Assembly: GCF_000150275.1 (NCBI RefSeq)
Contig: NW_002060952.1
Coordinates: 270,482-334,481, forward strand
Length of the DNA: 64,000 nucleotides
DNA from: Trichoplax adhaerens
Lineage: Eukaryota; Placozoa; Uniplacotomia; Trichoplacea; Trichoplacidae
Reading direction: 5' to 3'
Shown here one piece after another: positions 53,253-64,000 of the stretch (position 1 is its first letter; each line of letters opens with the position of its first letter). The notes beneath the pieces were generated by a model, which was not told the origin of the DNA, searched no databases, and saw only the letters and a list, made by a program, of their open reading frames with translations. The translations under genes were made by a program, and so were the position numbers.

Positions 53253-54823
53253 AGCAGCGGGCGTATGAAAATTTTATTGTAAAATTATATCCGAGTTATT
53301 GTATTATCGTGTATAAGTGTTTAATCCGTTACTCTACGATGAATATAAATTACCAGGCTGGATCGTGAGATAAGCCAGTTCTGTATTCGATTTACATCGG
53401 ATGCTATCAACTATAATTTACTTAATGATTCGAAGGCTGGAACTGTAACGGTTAAAAAATCTCTTCTTTAATAACACACTACTCTTTTATCTATATTATT
53501 TAAAATAAGTCTAAATTTATCACACGAAAGATATTCCATGTCAACATGGACTTCGCTAAGTAAATTATGCAACTCCCTACTGTGAGTATATTGAAATAAG
53601 AGTTTATTAAGATAATACAAACTCCGTTTATCAGATATGCAAATTGGTTAGTCATTACTAATTATGTTACCAATTAGAGAAGTTTAATTAATGCAATAAT
53701 TTTCCTTGAAAGCGATTTAAAAGGCTAATTGTGGAATTAACAATCTGTATTATACGACAATTTATGGAAATAGAAGTTCTCAATAATTAGGTTTCAATGT
53801 AGTAAATTAATGCGTACTTGTTTGTACAATAATTGCATTTCTGTACGTATACTGTACATCTTTATACATGTAGTACTGTCGAGCATTTCATTTTCAAATC
53901 AACATGCGGAACTAGTTAAAAATAAAAAAAACTCTAATATTACAAATGATGCTAAAATCTCAAGACTAAAATTATTAAAATCAGCTTTAAGTGATTAGCA
54001 AAAGCTATAACTTTCGTAATATTGTAATACGCAGAATACTAGCATGTAAGTGCATACAGTTTGCTTTATTCAAATTTAACAAATATGAATATGGATAATT
54101 TATTTTTTGATCGTTTAAAAGATAGCATTTGTCGTAGGGCAGAGTGCGATCACTGCTAATCTCAACAGTATAAATATGCGTATACCCTTTACTTGTATAC
54201 AAGTGCTTGAAAAGGTGTAATGTACAAAGCTATTTCATAAATTAAGATAACATAATATTCACATACCCGTATAATTACTTTACAATAGCGCAGATATTTA
54301 TACATGCCTGGCTGTAGTACAGAATTAGTAATACGTAAAATGTATTATAATCTTAATGTCCGCAAGATTAGCATTGAAACATACGCAAGGTGTAATTGAA
54401 ATAATACACCGAAAAATACCGTAGTAAAATGGTCAAAAATAATTTGGAAGTAGGGTGCTATAAGTTAAAATATTATTAGGGTAAAATTAGAATTTAGGAC
54501 TAGGGCAAAATATTATATACTGTTAACATGCCTATATGAGTAAGTACAGCACGAGAATAGGGCATACTACATGTGAAAGTAATACTTTCATATAAGTTCT
54601 AACTGGCTTTATGCAACAGTCATTCTTCTAAACATTTGGCAAATAAGATATGGCTAAATTAGTGTATATAGATAAGTTGATGATCGTTGTAAATGATAAT
54701 ATATATAATGCCATGTTATAAACTAGCCAGCTAAATCATAATTTTTATTTCTGGTATAAAATAGTATATAAAAATAGGAATATGTTTCCATAAAGTTGAA
54801 AAATAAGAGTTATGTTAATTATC
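53253..54823. other. Intergenic region between the convergent FBXO21-type genes
   Basis: No further exon could be supported. Both genes end toward this region. The minus-strand gene has a candidate AATAAA at 54,749-54,744. I see no canonical AATAAA close behind the plus-strand stop. Short open frames at 53,810-53,998 and 54,005-54,202 lack motifs. Confidence 0.5.
54744..54749 (-). terminator. Candidate polyadenylation signal of the minus-strand FBXO21-type gene
   Basis: AATAAA on the minus strand, 75-80 bases after the stop codon at 54,824. Confidence 0.5.
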
Positions 54824-57800
54824 TTAATCGTCCGGATAACGAATAGATAATTCCTGATTCAGAATGTATCTTTCGCCATCAAACGATTGAAAATATTTGC
54901 CAACCTCAGGATGACAGCATGTGGATTTTTGTCCTTCTACTTCCACAAGATTTTCTATAAAATTAGAAGGAATTTAGCAATTATAGCGGTTATAATTAAT
55001 CAGCATAATCTAATTTTGAAGAATACTAATGCTTGCCTTGTGCAGCATATCTTTCTGAATTATCTTGAGCAAGTATGTAATAGAATGGCTGTTTTGCATT
55101 AGTAACTGGTGAATCAACTTTGATTTGCTTTATTCGATTTTGAGTAATTTTACGTTGATAATCCCAGCCATGAATGACACCAGTCCAACCGTCACTTTCG
55201 TTAATAAATAATGTTGAAATAAAAGTAATTAAGATCATACCAACATGAAATCGTAAAGAAAAATTAGCATTTTTGTAAACAACCTTATTATTATCTCTAC
55301 GAGTATCGAAAATAAAAACTTATAACAATAATATCAAATATGTTATAGGTAACAATTTATAGATACCTTCTATGTTTTACTATAGTTCCAATTCGGAAAA
55401 GAATAGTAGCAGATGATTCCAAGGATCGATACTTAACTTTCGGCTAAAATGAGATATTTCCGAATGAGCAACTTTGTTCTTACAAGCATCTAATGGGTAT
55501 AACATTATGGTATCTGCTGCTTAATATCGAATTTGTATATGATTTACCTCAGCAGGTATATGCTTTATATCTTTTAGGCGATTTAGACAAGTTAAGTGGC
55601 GTGGATTGATTTCGAATATGCCAGCTCTCGCTTTTTCGAATGCACTTTCAACAACCTGACGATTTGGTAAGTAAATTAAAAATTTATTAAATAGTGGTTG
55701 AAAAATTGTTCCACAACTCACTTATACCTCATCGTCATAAACACAATAATCGAGATAGATACGGGATAGAACTCCGTGATTTTCCTCATCTTCTGGATAA
55801 ATAAGTACCACCAGCTGAAGATAGCTCGTTAACACTTTGTATCTAGATTAGAAAGAATCAGTTATTATCATAACAATTCTATAATACTATTACATATGTA
55901 AATTTGATAAACAGCATCGTTCAGAATCCGATAGTGTATGCTATGCTATATAACCGAGGACATAAATTAGAATAATTTTATTATTTTTGAAGCAGCAACT
56001 TTTGAAATTTACGTTTTTCCGTTTCTATATTTATTCATGCAGCTGTTGGTTAGATTTCTCGCAATTGCGCGTAAAAACTGCCATGACATTGAGATGAGAA
56101 AAGAAACTTATTTGTTTTGGTTTGTCATTAACATTCCGATCTAAACGTTATACAGGAAACTGCAATTTTCGTTACTAAAACGAAGTAATAGGTATATTAT
56201 TTGGAAGTCCATGTAATTTATGGTATTGAATTACCTCTCTATTTTTAATTGGCTTTAAGGATTTAATCGATGCATTCAAGTTTCCAGGCAATGTAGTCAA
56301 AGCTTCGCGCTGCGTTAACAACTTACCGTTGCTAAGAATATCAACGTATCGCTCTATCATTTCCAAGTTTTTGCTTCAGAGAAATACATAACATTTTAGT
56401 AATAAGAAGGCTTAAATGTTTCATATCGAATAGTTTCACCTATATTTCATTAGTTGTCTTACAGCTAAATAATATTACTAAATATCTATTAGGGAGTACG
56501 TAACACTTGAAAATTATTAGGATATTATTTCATGGTCTCTTTAATTCAATAATAATTAAAAACGCATTTACCTTCCAAAGCATTGAAGTCGAAGTATTAT
56601 ATAATTCGGAAAGGTAATCTGTAGAGTATTTACAACAAGAAATAAGCAATAAAAGCCAATCTCTTACAGCTATTGTAATAAATACTTCATGTAATATCTG
56701 GAATTAAAACATACCCATAGTTGCGATAGTACCGCAAAAATAGCCCACGGAATACTAAAACTGCATATTAATAAGGTATAATTTCAATTTATAATCTAAT
56801 GACATACCGGATCTAGTTTTACTCTCAATCGTTGAGCAATTGCAGAATATAATGCAGCAAAAAATATTGGCGTTCTGTCCGTACGCAAGATCTTAGGAAA
56901 GTTGTATAAAAAATAATTACTATACTAAGAATAAAATTATCCATCCTCGTCTTAAATTTATTACCATAAGTGGGGTTGCAGTTGTAAATCCTCTTGCTTC
57001 AAGATCAATAAAGGCTATGAGATCACGGTAAGAATTGATATTACCATCATAGCCAAGATCGCCATAAAGAACCTTGTTGATTGCCGATAAAATGTTGCAG
57101 CAAGAATAATAATCTCGTACTATTTAATAAATATAAGAATAAGATGAACCGTTAAGATTTTAATAGGTTAAGCTATAATCGCATCCAAAGCCATAAAAAT
57201 ATGATTACTTTATCTCGAAAGACAGCGATGCATATAATACACCCGCGTATAACATTGACTAGACTTGCTTCACAGTCTTGCAATTTAGCTAGCGCGACTA
57301 ATAACGTAATACTATTAGTGTGAAGTGTTGAATACTCAAATGTCTATTTCGAAAAAAAAGTACATTATCACAAAATGTAACACTTTGATTTAATTTTACG
57401 ATATGTCTGTAAGTTTATAATCTATGGTAAGAATATAGAACATCTATTATCACAAATATGCACGTAAGCTTTCAATCTATGGTAAGAAATGGAACATCTG
57501 CAATTACATGATGCTGTTATAAATCGGAGTTCAAATAATTTCAAGTTATTTTACGTAATAATTAGCCTATCAATGCAGTGCAATATGTCCATACAGTACA
57601 TGCATTGCTAACTTACAATAGCCAGTTTCGCTGTCTCTTACTGACAAGTTAGAGTCAATCAAATATTGTTTAACTTGTTTAACAATAGCATCAATTTGTT
57701 TGTTGCAGTTATCTTCATTTGTAATATTACAAGCCATCAACCAAGAAGAAAATAGAAATGCTCCTTCCTCGATTAATATGTCGTCATCCGGTAATTTTAA

Positions 57801-60800
57801 CATATTTTTAATTCGTGGCAACAAGCAAAGCTTATTGTAGACATTTTTTCCATAATACTTTAAAGTTAAGTTATCGTTGCTGTAACAAAAAATACGAATA
57901 ATGAATTAGTAGATTCAGTAACTTATATACCATTTTCAGTTTATGATATTTATATTTTAATGATGCTAGATTTCGATAGGCAATATTGCCAGTTAACTAA
58001 ATGATCGATTGTACAGCAACAGATAAAATATTTTCAGATGTCTGATGATAGCTTCATGATTGAGCAGGGATAATGCATATAAGAGGGGTAATGAAACAAA
58101 TTTATAGAACATAACAAATATTAAGCCTAATTGATTATTAAAAGCGAATGAAATAAGTGAAATTTCATATATCATTACATTTTGTAATAATTTTTGAATA
58201 CAACCAATTTTGCAATTATGAATTTCACGAATATTAGAGACCAAGTACTTATCGTCGTCATAAGTTAACACTAACCTTGAATCAGATAAAAGTGTTACTA
58301 AATACTCGGTAAGTGTTTCATTAGCAATGTTGTCCTTATCCTTTTGCAATAGAGTTTTGATGGGTCTGTAAGCATCACTTGATATTAAATCATCATCATA
58401 ATATCGTCGATTAATTTCATTTAGTTCTTGTTGGATCTTCAATCCTAGTTTATGCCTTGCTATAAACAGTTGATACCAATCCGTGGATGCATTTTCTAGT
58501 GCTTTATCCCATTTAGACCACCTAAATAAGGCATTGATAATTAATCATAAAAAAAGGAAATAATACGATATACTAGTTTAATAGTCTTATTATTAAAATA
58601 GGGATTAGTAATAATAATAATATATCCCTTTGTTTATAATAGTATATCTGTATCAATTCAACATGGATCTCTTTAGTTATGGAACAAGTAAATAACTACA
58701 AGGAGTTTCCTGTTACCATTTCGCTTAAGATCATGACAGATCTCTTTTTTTTAAATTACTCTTGAATTATGTTGGTCGTTGAACAGTGTTATAGCGACAT
58801 GATCGTTTTCTATTCTCATATCGACCCAACCAACTCAGTAGCTTTTTCTTCATCTCCATTTTTTTATTGTAATATATCAACTTTGAGAGTAAAATGAAGG
58901 TGAAAAGACGTTTCTACAGATTAATTTAATACAGTAGAAGTTCTATAAGATATGATGGTGTTGCAAGGATGTTGTCGTAGCAAATTTTCTGTCTAATTTG
59001 TGATTGAATGCGTAATAAGCCAACGATTTCAGTTAGAACAAAATTTGTTATCTATGATCCCTTTAGGATCCTTGCCAATGTAGAGCTCTATGTCGTTAAA
59101 AAAGTTCAATACAAACCCAAAATGAATGACAACTAAGTAGCAATTTTACTTGTCTGATGTCTGGTTAGGCCTAGCAATAATTAATTTGTATTTCAAGCAG
59201 ATTTCCTTAGTAGATTAGTACGACTAAATAGTATCTAGCAATCATTAGTCATTAAGATGAAATTTGCTTATCTTCAATTACGTATCGTTAAAAACAATTC
59301 AACATTAAACCTAAAATGGACGATAACTATTAAGAATCAATTCTACTTGTCTTATGTCTTACTAGGCTTAGCAATGATTAATTTGTATCTAACGCAAATT
59401 TTCATGGTATAGTATCTAGTAGTCATTGATCATTAAGATGAATGTCGCTTTGTCTTCAATTAGGCATCTTCATAGTATGCAACATAGCCCAGTAGGTAAA
59501 GGCAATAACGGGTATCAAAACTTGAATTGATACGACTGGTACTACTAAATAACATCATTTCAGATGTTTATAGCAGTATCTACTATAACATAGAATACAA
59601 ATTGCTTCCAACATACATGGGTAGTAATTCTATTTTGTGTTATGGCCATCAAGTACATTCAATGATAATTGATATCAGTTACTAGATAATCAAGAGAAAA
59701 TTTGTATGAGATTGCTTAGCAGGGCCATAGTGTGGAAATCATGAATAAGCTTGTTAACACTTGTGTTCGTAGTATCTATCCTGATATTGCTAACTACAAT
59801 TCAAGTAGTGAATATTGATGTCAAAGATTACTTCTCTTTGGACATGATTTTCCCGGTAAATGTACTTCTATTCGATCAGCACTATCCTTTAGAAGGTCAG
59901 TCATTTCAAGGGAAATAATGGACGAGGATATTTTAGTGCCCTAAATTGCCAAATTCTTGTGGTGGACATTGATCAACGCTTTTGTCTATCAGTCTTTCCA
60001 CTTATAATTTATGACGTTAAACACTTCTATTCCACAACAGCAATATTCTTTAGAATACCACTCATTTCAAGGGAAATATTGGGTGATGATGCATGAGCGC
60101 TGTAAATTGACAAACTCTTATAATGGACATTGGTCAACGATGTTATCTATCCGTCTTTCTCCTGATTGCTTATCATTTATGACTTTAAACGTTTTTATTC
60201 CATACCAGCAACATCTTTAAAAAGTACCACTCCTTTCAAGGGAAATATTGGGTGAGGATACATGAGTGCTCCAAATTGACAAACTCTTATGATGGACATT
60301 GATCCTGACAATCAGTCTTTCTCCAGGTTGCTCAATTATTACCTTAAACACGATAGCTAACAGAGTTATTGTAATTGAAAAGGAAGCTACTATATCTTTA
60401 AAAGTAAACTAGACATGATAGCATGATATTTCAGATGAACAACATGATTAATAGTAGGATAACATTGTAAACTGATCTACTGGTCGATGAAAGCACCGTC
60501 ATTTATTCTACTCATAGTGAACTAAACATCCTTTACAGTAGTATTTAGTTCATATCCATAAGTAGAGTTTTTTTTGAACGCATGGGAAGGTGTGAAAACT
60601 GTAGGAGCCATGACTTGCCAATTAATCATTCATTTTTCCCGCTTCATGTTGTTTGTCTTTGGTTCAAGTACTGTAGAATGCAATTGCTTTCTCTATCGTA
60701 TGATCATAAGCCTACAAGAATGGGTAGGCTACAGGGTAAAATGGATAATGCTATGGCAATGACAAGGGTCCATTGCTAGTTTTTAATTTTCCTCTACTAC

Positions 60801-61314
60801 TTGATATCATCAGCAATATCCAGGGATACCCTTATCCAATCATGGTGAAAATACAAGTAAACTAACAATTCATGCCGTTAGTAGGTAATGCAATTATAGC
60901 AATTAACAAGGACTATCTATTCTATCGATGGCACTACTGACAGTAATATCATTCACTTTTAACTGTATTAGACATAAGTAGATGATTTTTGCTCCTTGTT
61001 GAAATAGCAAAATGGACTTTACAAGGGTTAAAATAGTAATTAATATCATGACACCGATGTTGTCGACCTAGAAGTGCCACGGTAGAATGGACTAATTTTA
61101 TTCAGCAGTTGCTCGTTTCTTACCTTGATTTGGCTTTAAATTGCCACAAACTAGAGCCTAAACACACATGATGGAGATATTTACAAACAGCCGATATACA
61201 AAGAATATCATGATGATTCAGAAGTGGCTGGATTAAAATCGCTTCAATTAATTCGTCTGGTAAATAGATCAAATTCAACTGGTTATCGCCATGACAATCT
61301 TCTTCATCGCCCAT
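54824..61314 (-). CDS. FBXO21: FBXO21-type paralog, 13 exons, diverged and possibly decaying
   Basis: Exons: 61314-61124, 58521-58276, 57879-57617, 57119-56965, 56891-56808, 56754-56715, 56353-56235, 56077-56013, 55842-55728, 55655-55548, 55443-55367, 55194-55037, 54954-54824. As listed they give 584 open codons. Exons 2, 8, 9, 12 and 13 have exactly the lengths of the plus-strand paralog (246, 65, 115, 158, 131), and introns sit at matching places. The F-box (YLPDELIEAIL...) and the YccV-like domain (GVIHGWDY) are kept. The transglutaminase-like part is eroded: RIGIPISL becomes DRTPIFF, exon 4 is 33 bp longer, and the best homology in exon 6 (FRGLFLR against FPGHFLLR) lies in another frame than exon 5. 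The homology-based exons 6 and 7 (56760-56715, 56373-56235) leave the gene one base short. Intron 12 has a GC donor. Exon 1 starts at the first ATG. It could be a functional divergent copy or a young pseudogene. Confidence 0.8.
54955..55036 (-). other. GC-AG intron (intron 12 of the minus-strand FBXO21-type gene)
   Basis: The exon ends CAAG and the intron opens GCAAGC instead of GT. It ends TTATAG 82 bases later. The flanking exons have exactly the lengths (158 and 131) of the corresponding exons of the plus-strand paralog, whose intron at the same place starts GTAAGG. CAAG|GCAAG fits the known strong consensus of rare GC-AG introns. Confidence 0.88.
59085..59470. repeat. Two-copy ~190-bp tandem duplication inside intron 1 of the minus-strand FBXO21-type gene
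   Basis: A block containing TATCGTTAAAAA, TTTTACTTGTCTGATGTCT, AGCAATAATTAATTTGTAT and CATTAAGATGAA occurs from about 59,090 and again from about 59,283. Divergence is moderate. Confidence 0.75.
59880..60350. repeat. Three-copy ~165-bp tandem repeat inside intron 1 of the minus-strand FBXO21-type gene
   Basis: TCATTTCAAGGGAAATA landmarks lie at about 59,901, 60,062 and 60,231. Each is followed by GGATGAGCGCT..AAATTGAC-like, TTATGATGGACATTGATC-like and CAGTCTTTCTCC-like words. The intron is 61,123-58,522. Confidence 0.8.
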
Positions 61315-64000
61315 TCTACTTCTTTCTTACGATCAATACAGTAAGTAAAAAAATTGATCACACCAGTGGTTGTTGCTGTTGTTAAAGAAGCTTTTAAAGA
61401 TAGAAAAGTCGATCTAGTATGCAGTAATAGCCAACGTTTCTGCTTTGAACGATAGTTTAGCACCCCTAGTAGACGAAAAAGTTGCCGATGGGCTAGTGGA
61501 AACTAGACTAAAGACTATTTTATCCTCACGTCGATGGGGAGTGGCAGTAGCATATCTAGCATTCCATAGATAAATTATATTTTCGCTAGGTTTCCATACT
61601 AGACTATATACATAGATTAATTGTATGGTATACTATACTACACGGTTTCCAAGGCAATGTGAATTGCTAATGGACTACCCACTACTCTATCAATTACTCT
61701 GGTAGAATCTCGCCATTGCAATTCCATTTCTGTTGGCTATTGCTTATGGATGCAATAGTATTAAGATAGAATAATGGTCAAGCACAGGAGCTTCTTTCCT
61801 TTAATAGTATAATATTCTATGACTAAATACAATAGCAATATAATTAGGCCCATTTTCCATAGTCATAATAACGCTTAGACAGATTTAAGGCCAACAGTAG
61901 AAAAGCAGGCGTTGCTTTCTACTTTCTGTTTTCAGATTTGTTAATAGAATAATTGTCAGGAAAGTAATAGGCTATTTAGGATGAATTTTGTGTGAAAATG
62001 GCAATTTGATGTGATGGGAAAATTTGAATTTTCTACTTCCAATCTGATGGAAAAATTTTCTTCAATTGAAGAGAGAGAGTGTGATAAAAAACAGGTTATG
62101 CAGTCTGGAGCTACGTCCAAGACTGGTAGAATGTTCAGTAGGGGAAATGCTAGGCGATCTGCCGCAATAATTTCAGCTATTAAAGCAGAGCAATTCCTTC
62201 TTACAGTAATTTTCGATTCTAATAATGCAGTAATATCAACATATCTCAAGACTAAAGATATACATAGGTTAAAAACAATTTATCATTGTTATTGACTATC
62301 CAGTGATTAAAGAGAAGAATATTCACGACATGGCCTATCTTCTACACTTTATTGTGCATGCTATTAGAAATACAGTTAGAATCTTTTTCCAGTAGCTATG
62401 TTGCACACTACGCATCATCGTGGACCTTTTGAAGTACATAAAACAATTTATGCAATGAGAGAGAAGACTATGATCACGACTTGTGGCCTAATGTGCCATA
62501 CGGAATTCAAGTACAGATTATAGTAGGAGTGTACCTGTGTTAGATGATTTTTAATATTGGTTGTGTCTCTAATACTAACAGATTATCATTCCCTAGCTTA
62601 TGGAAGGAGAGTAACCGTAATTTATGGTCTATGATGGGTTATCACGTTGCACTACGATCGAGAAGGGCGTTTAGTAACTACAAGAAATATGTGACCAATA
62701 GATCAGTCTAAGCACTTCTTGCGTTAAAAAATTGGACAAACGCACAACTCGTTTATTTACAAATGAGCTACGCTTGCCCACCTCGTTAAAGAAGAGCCAT
62801 CGTAGTTTACGATCCTTTTACAAGTATATGATCAATATAGTATCCTCACCCAAAGCATTTTTCTCGGTGAAAAAGGTATAATCGATCAATTCGTTTGTTG
62901 ATCAATTACGAAATGAAAACTTATACCCTAATATTATCTCTATTCCACAATTTGACAAGACAGTAATTTAAAGAATACAAAATTATTTTGATCGTCGTCT
63001 ATGATCAGCTTCAAATTTTAGCGATATTTCTCATCGTCTACTTAAGAATGATAGAAATTGGATAGCGATTATCCAAGGTTTCTTCTAAAAGTATCATCGG
63101 AGGATGCTATCATTAGTTGCTATTACCCTTTCGCGTTTCTTTCTCCTGCTGATACATAGAATACGTCAATACTTCATTTATACAATCAATTAACATATAG
63201 TGCAATCGTTACAGCGGAGATGCTAGGACTCCTACAGCTTAAAAAGTAAAATTTCCATGATACTTAGGCGCTTTACTTACTAAGAATAGAGTGTACACTG
63301 TAAATAAACAAAAAAAAGATGTTATATTCTATGCATGCTGTCTTGATCAACAAAATATCGCACAATAGCGACGCGGCTATTGGTAAACCGAAAGTAACTT
63401 ATCCTAGATTTGAAGACAAAAGTGGGGCGGAGTAATGCTTAACTATTTCAAATGGAAATGCTCGTCTTAACGCCAATCAATCATAATGATATGCAAAACA
63501 GTAGTGAGACATCTTAGATTATGTTACATCTTGTCAATATTACACAAACGCAATGACGGCTGTTTATCCATTTGAGACCGATTTATTTGTTGTAGATACC
63601 GTCAATCGATCAAATTTACTATAGCTGCAGGAATAACAGGAAGTCCCTGCTAATTACTACTATCAACTACACCTGTAAACATGTTGTATTTGTGCTCGTA
63701 TATAAATATAATATATAACAATTCAATCTTCAATATAATTATATTGAAAAACAACCTAGCTGACTACACTGTAAAAGCTATACTTTAGTGATGCAATACC
63801 GGCATTAGTTACATACGCGTATCATTCGACTATATTGTCGAGTAAAATTAAATAATATTTATGCACATTGCAGCCCCATTGGCGTACTCAAATTGACTGA
63901 GCCGATTCACTTATCGACTGCATGTCTAAAAGTGTAATAGCTAAGCACTATGTACCTAACGCATTTGTGTAAGCCTTAACATGTATAATTTACAGTCGTC
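61315..64000. other. 5' flank of the minus-strand FBXO21-type gene; no further gene supported
   Basis: A slightly GC-richer patch at about 61,440-61,560 may be the promoter of the minus-strand gene. Two overlapping open frames on opposite strands lie at 62,011-62,295 (+, 94 codons) and 61,956-62,249 (-). Neither shows a recognisable domain, so both may be chance. I recognise nothing else to the window end. Confidence 0.4.

Noticed and set aside
62011-62295. 94-codon plus-strand frame with somewhat balanced composition
   Set aside because: An equally long frame overlaps it on the minus strand, no domain is recognisable and no splice partners were found. Retained only as a note.

Overview
This is a eukaryotic, almost certainly metazoan, nuclear window. 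It is AT-rich, with short spliceosomal introns (mostly about 60-400 bp), two intronless rhodopsin-class GPCR genes, and intron-rich conserved genes. AT-richness, compact introns and clustered single-exon class A receptors fit an early-branching animal such as a placozoan. That placement is an inference from general features; nothing in the window proves it.

Layout. 1-12,099 holds no gene I can support, but has several degenerate tandem arrays, a 123-bp duplication and a 141-bp near-perfect foldback (3,882-4,022). A single-exon GPCR lies at 12,100-13,188 (+), followed by degenerate tandem repeats. 14,350-28,480 has no supported gene, apart from an LTR-like stretch near 23.3-24.2 kb. A second, related single-exon GPCR lies at 28,484-29,608 (+). 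29.6-38.2 kb is again gene-poor and carries long degenerate arrays. A 17-exon ABCB-type half-transporter runs 43,855-38,367 (-). I reconstructed it splice site by splice site to an uninterrupted 800-codon frame: four-helix N-terminal domain, six-helix core and complete nucleotide-binding domain. Between its 5' end and the next gene lie two clear satellite-like arrays: about 15 copies with a 112-bp basic period (44,573-46,300), and four 210-bp copies (46,921-47,756).

The right side holds two convergent FBXO21-type genes (F-box, SirB1/transglutaminase-like, YccV/hemimethylated-DNA-binding-like): 48,003-53,252 (+, 13 exons, 591 aa) and 61,314-54,824 (-, 13 exons). Their introns are at matching positions and five of the 13 exons have identical length, so they are ancient paralogs. 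The plus copy looks intact. The minus copy has a GC-AG intron, lacks the GIPISL-type motif, and has a one-base frame conflict at exon 5/6, so it is either diverged or decaying. 61.3-64 kb has no supported gene.

Roles. The GPCRs would be plasma-membrane signalling receptors with unknown ligands. The ABC protein would be a homo- or heterodimeric exporter of an internal membrane. The FBXO21-type proteins would be substrate receptors of SCF ubiquitin ligases. No operon-like relation is implied. All exon structures were derived by eye from splice consensus, reading frame and comparison of the two paralogs, without transcript data.
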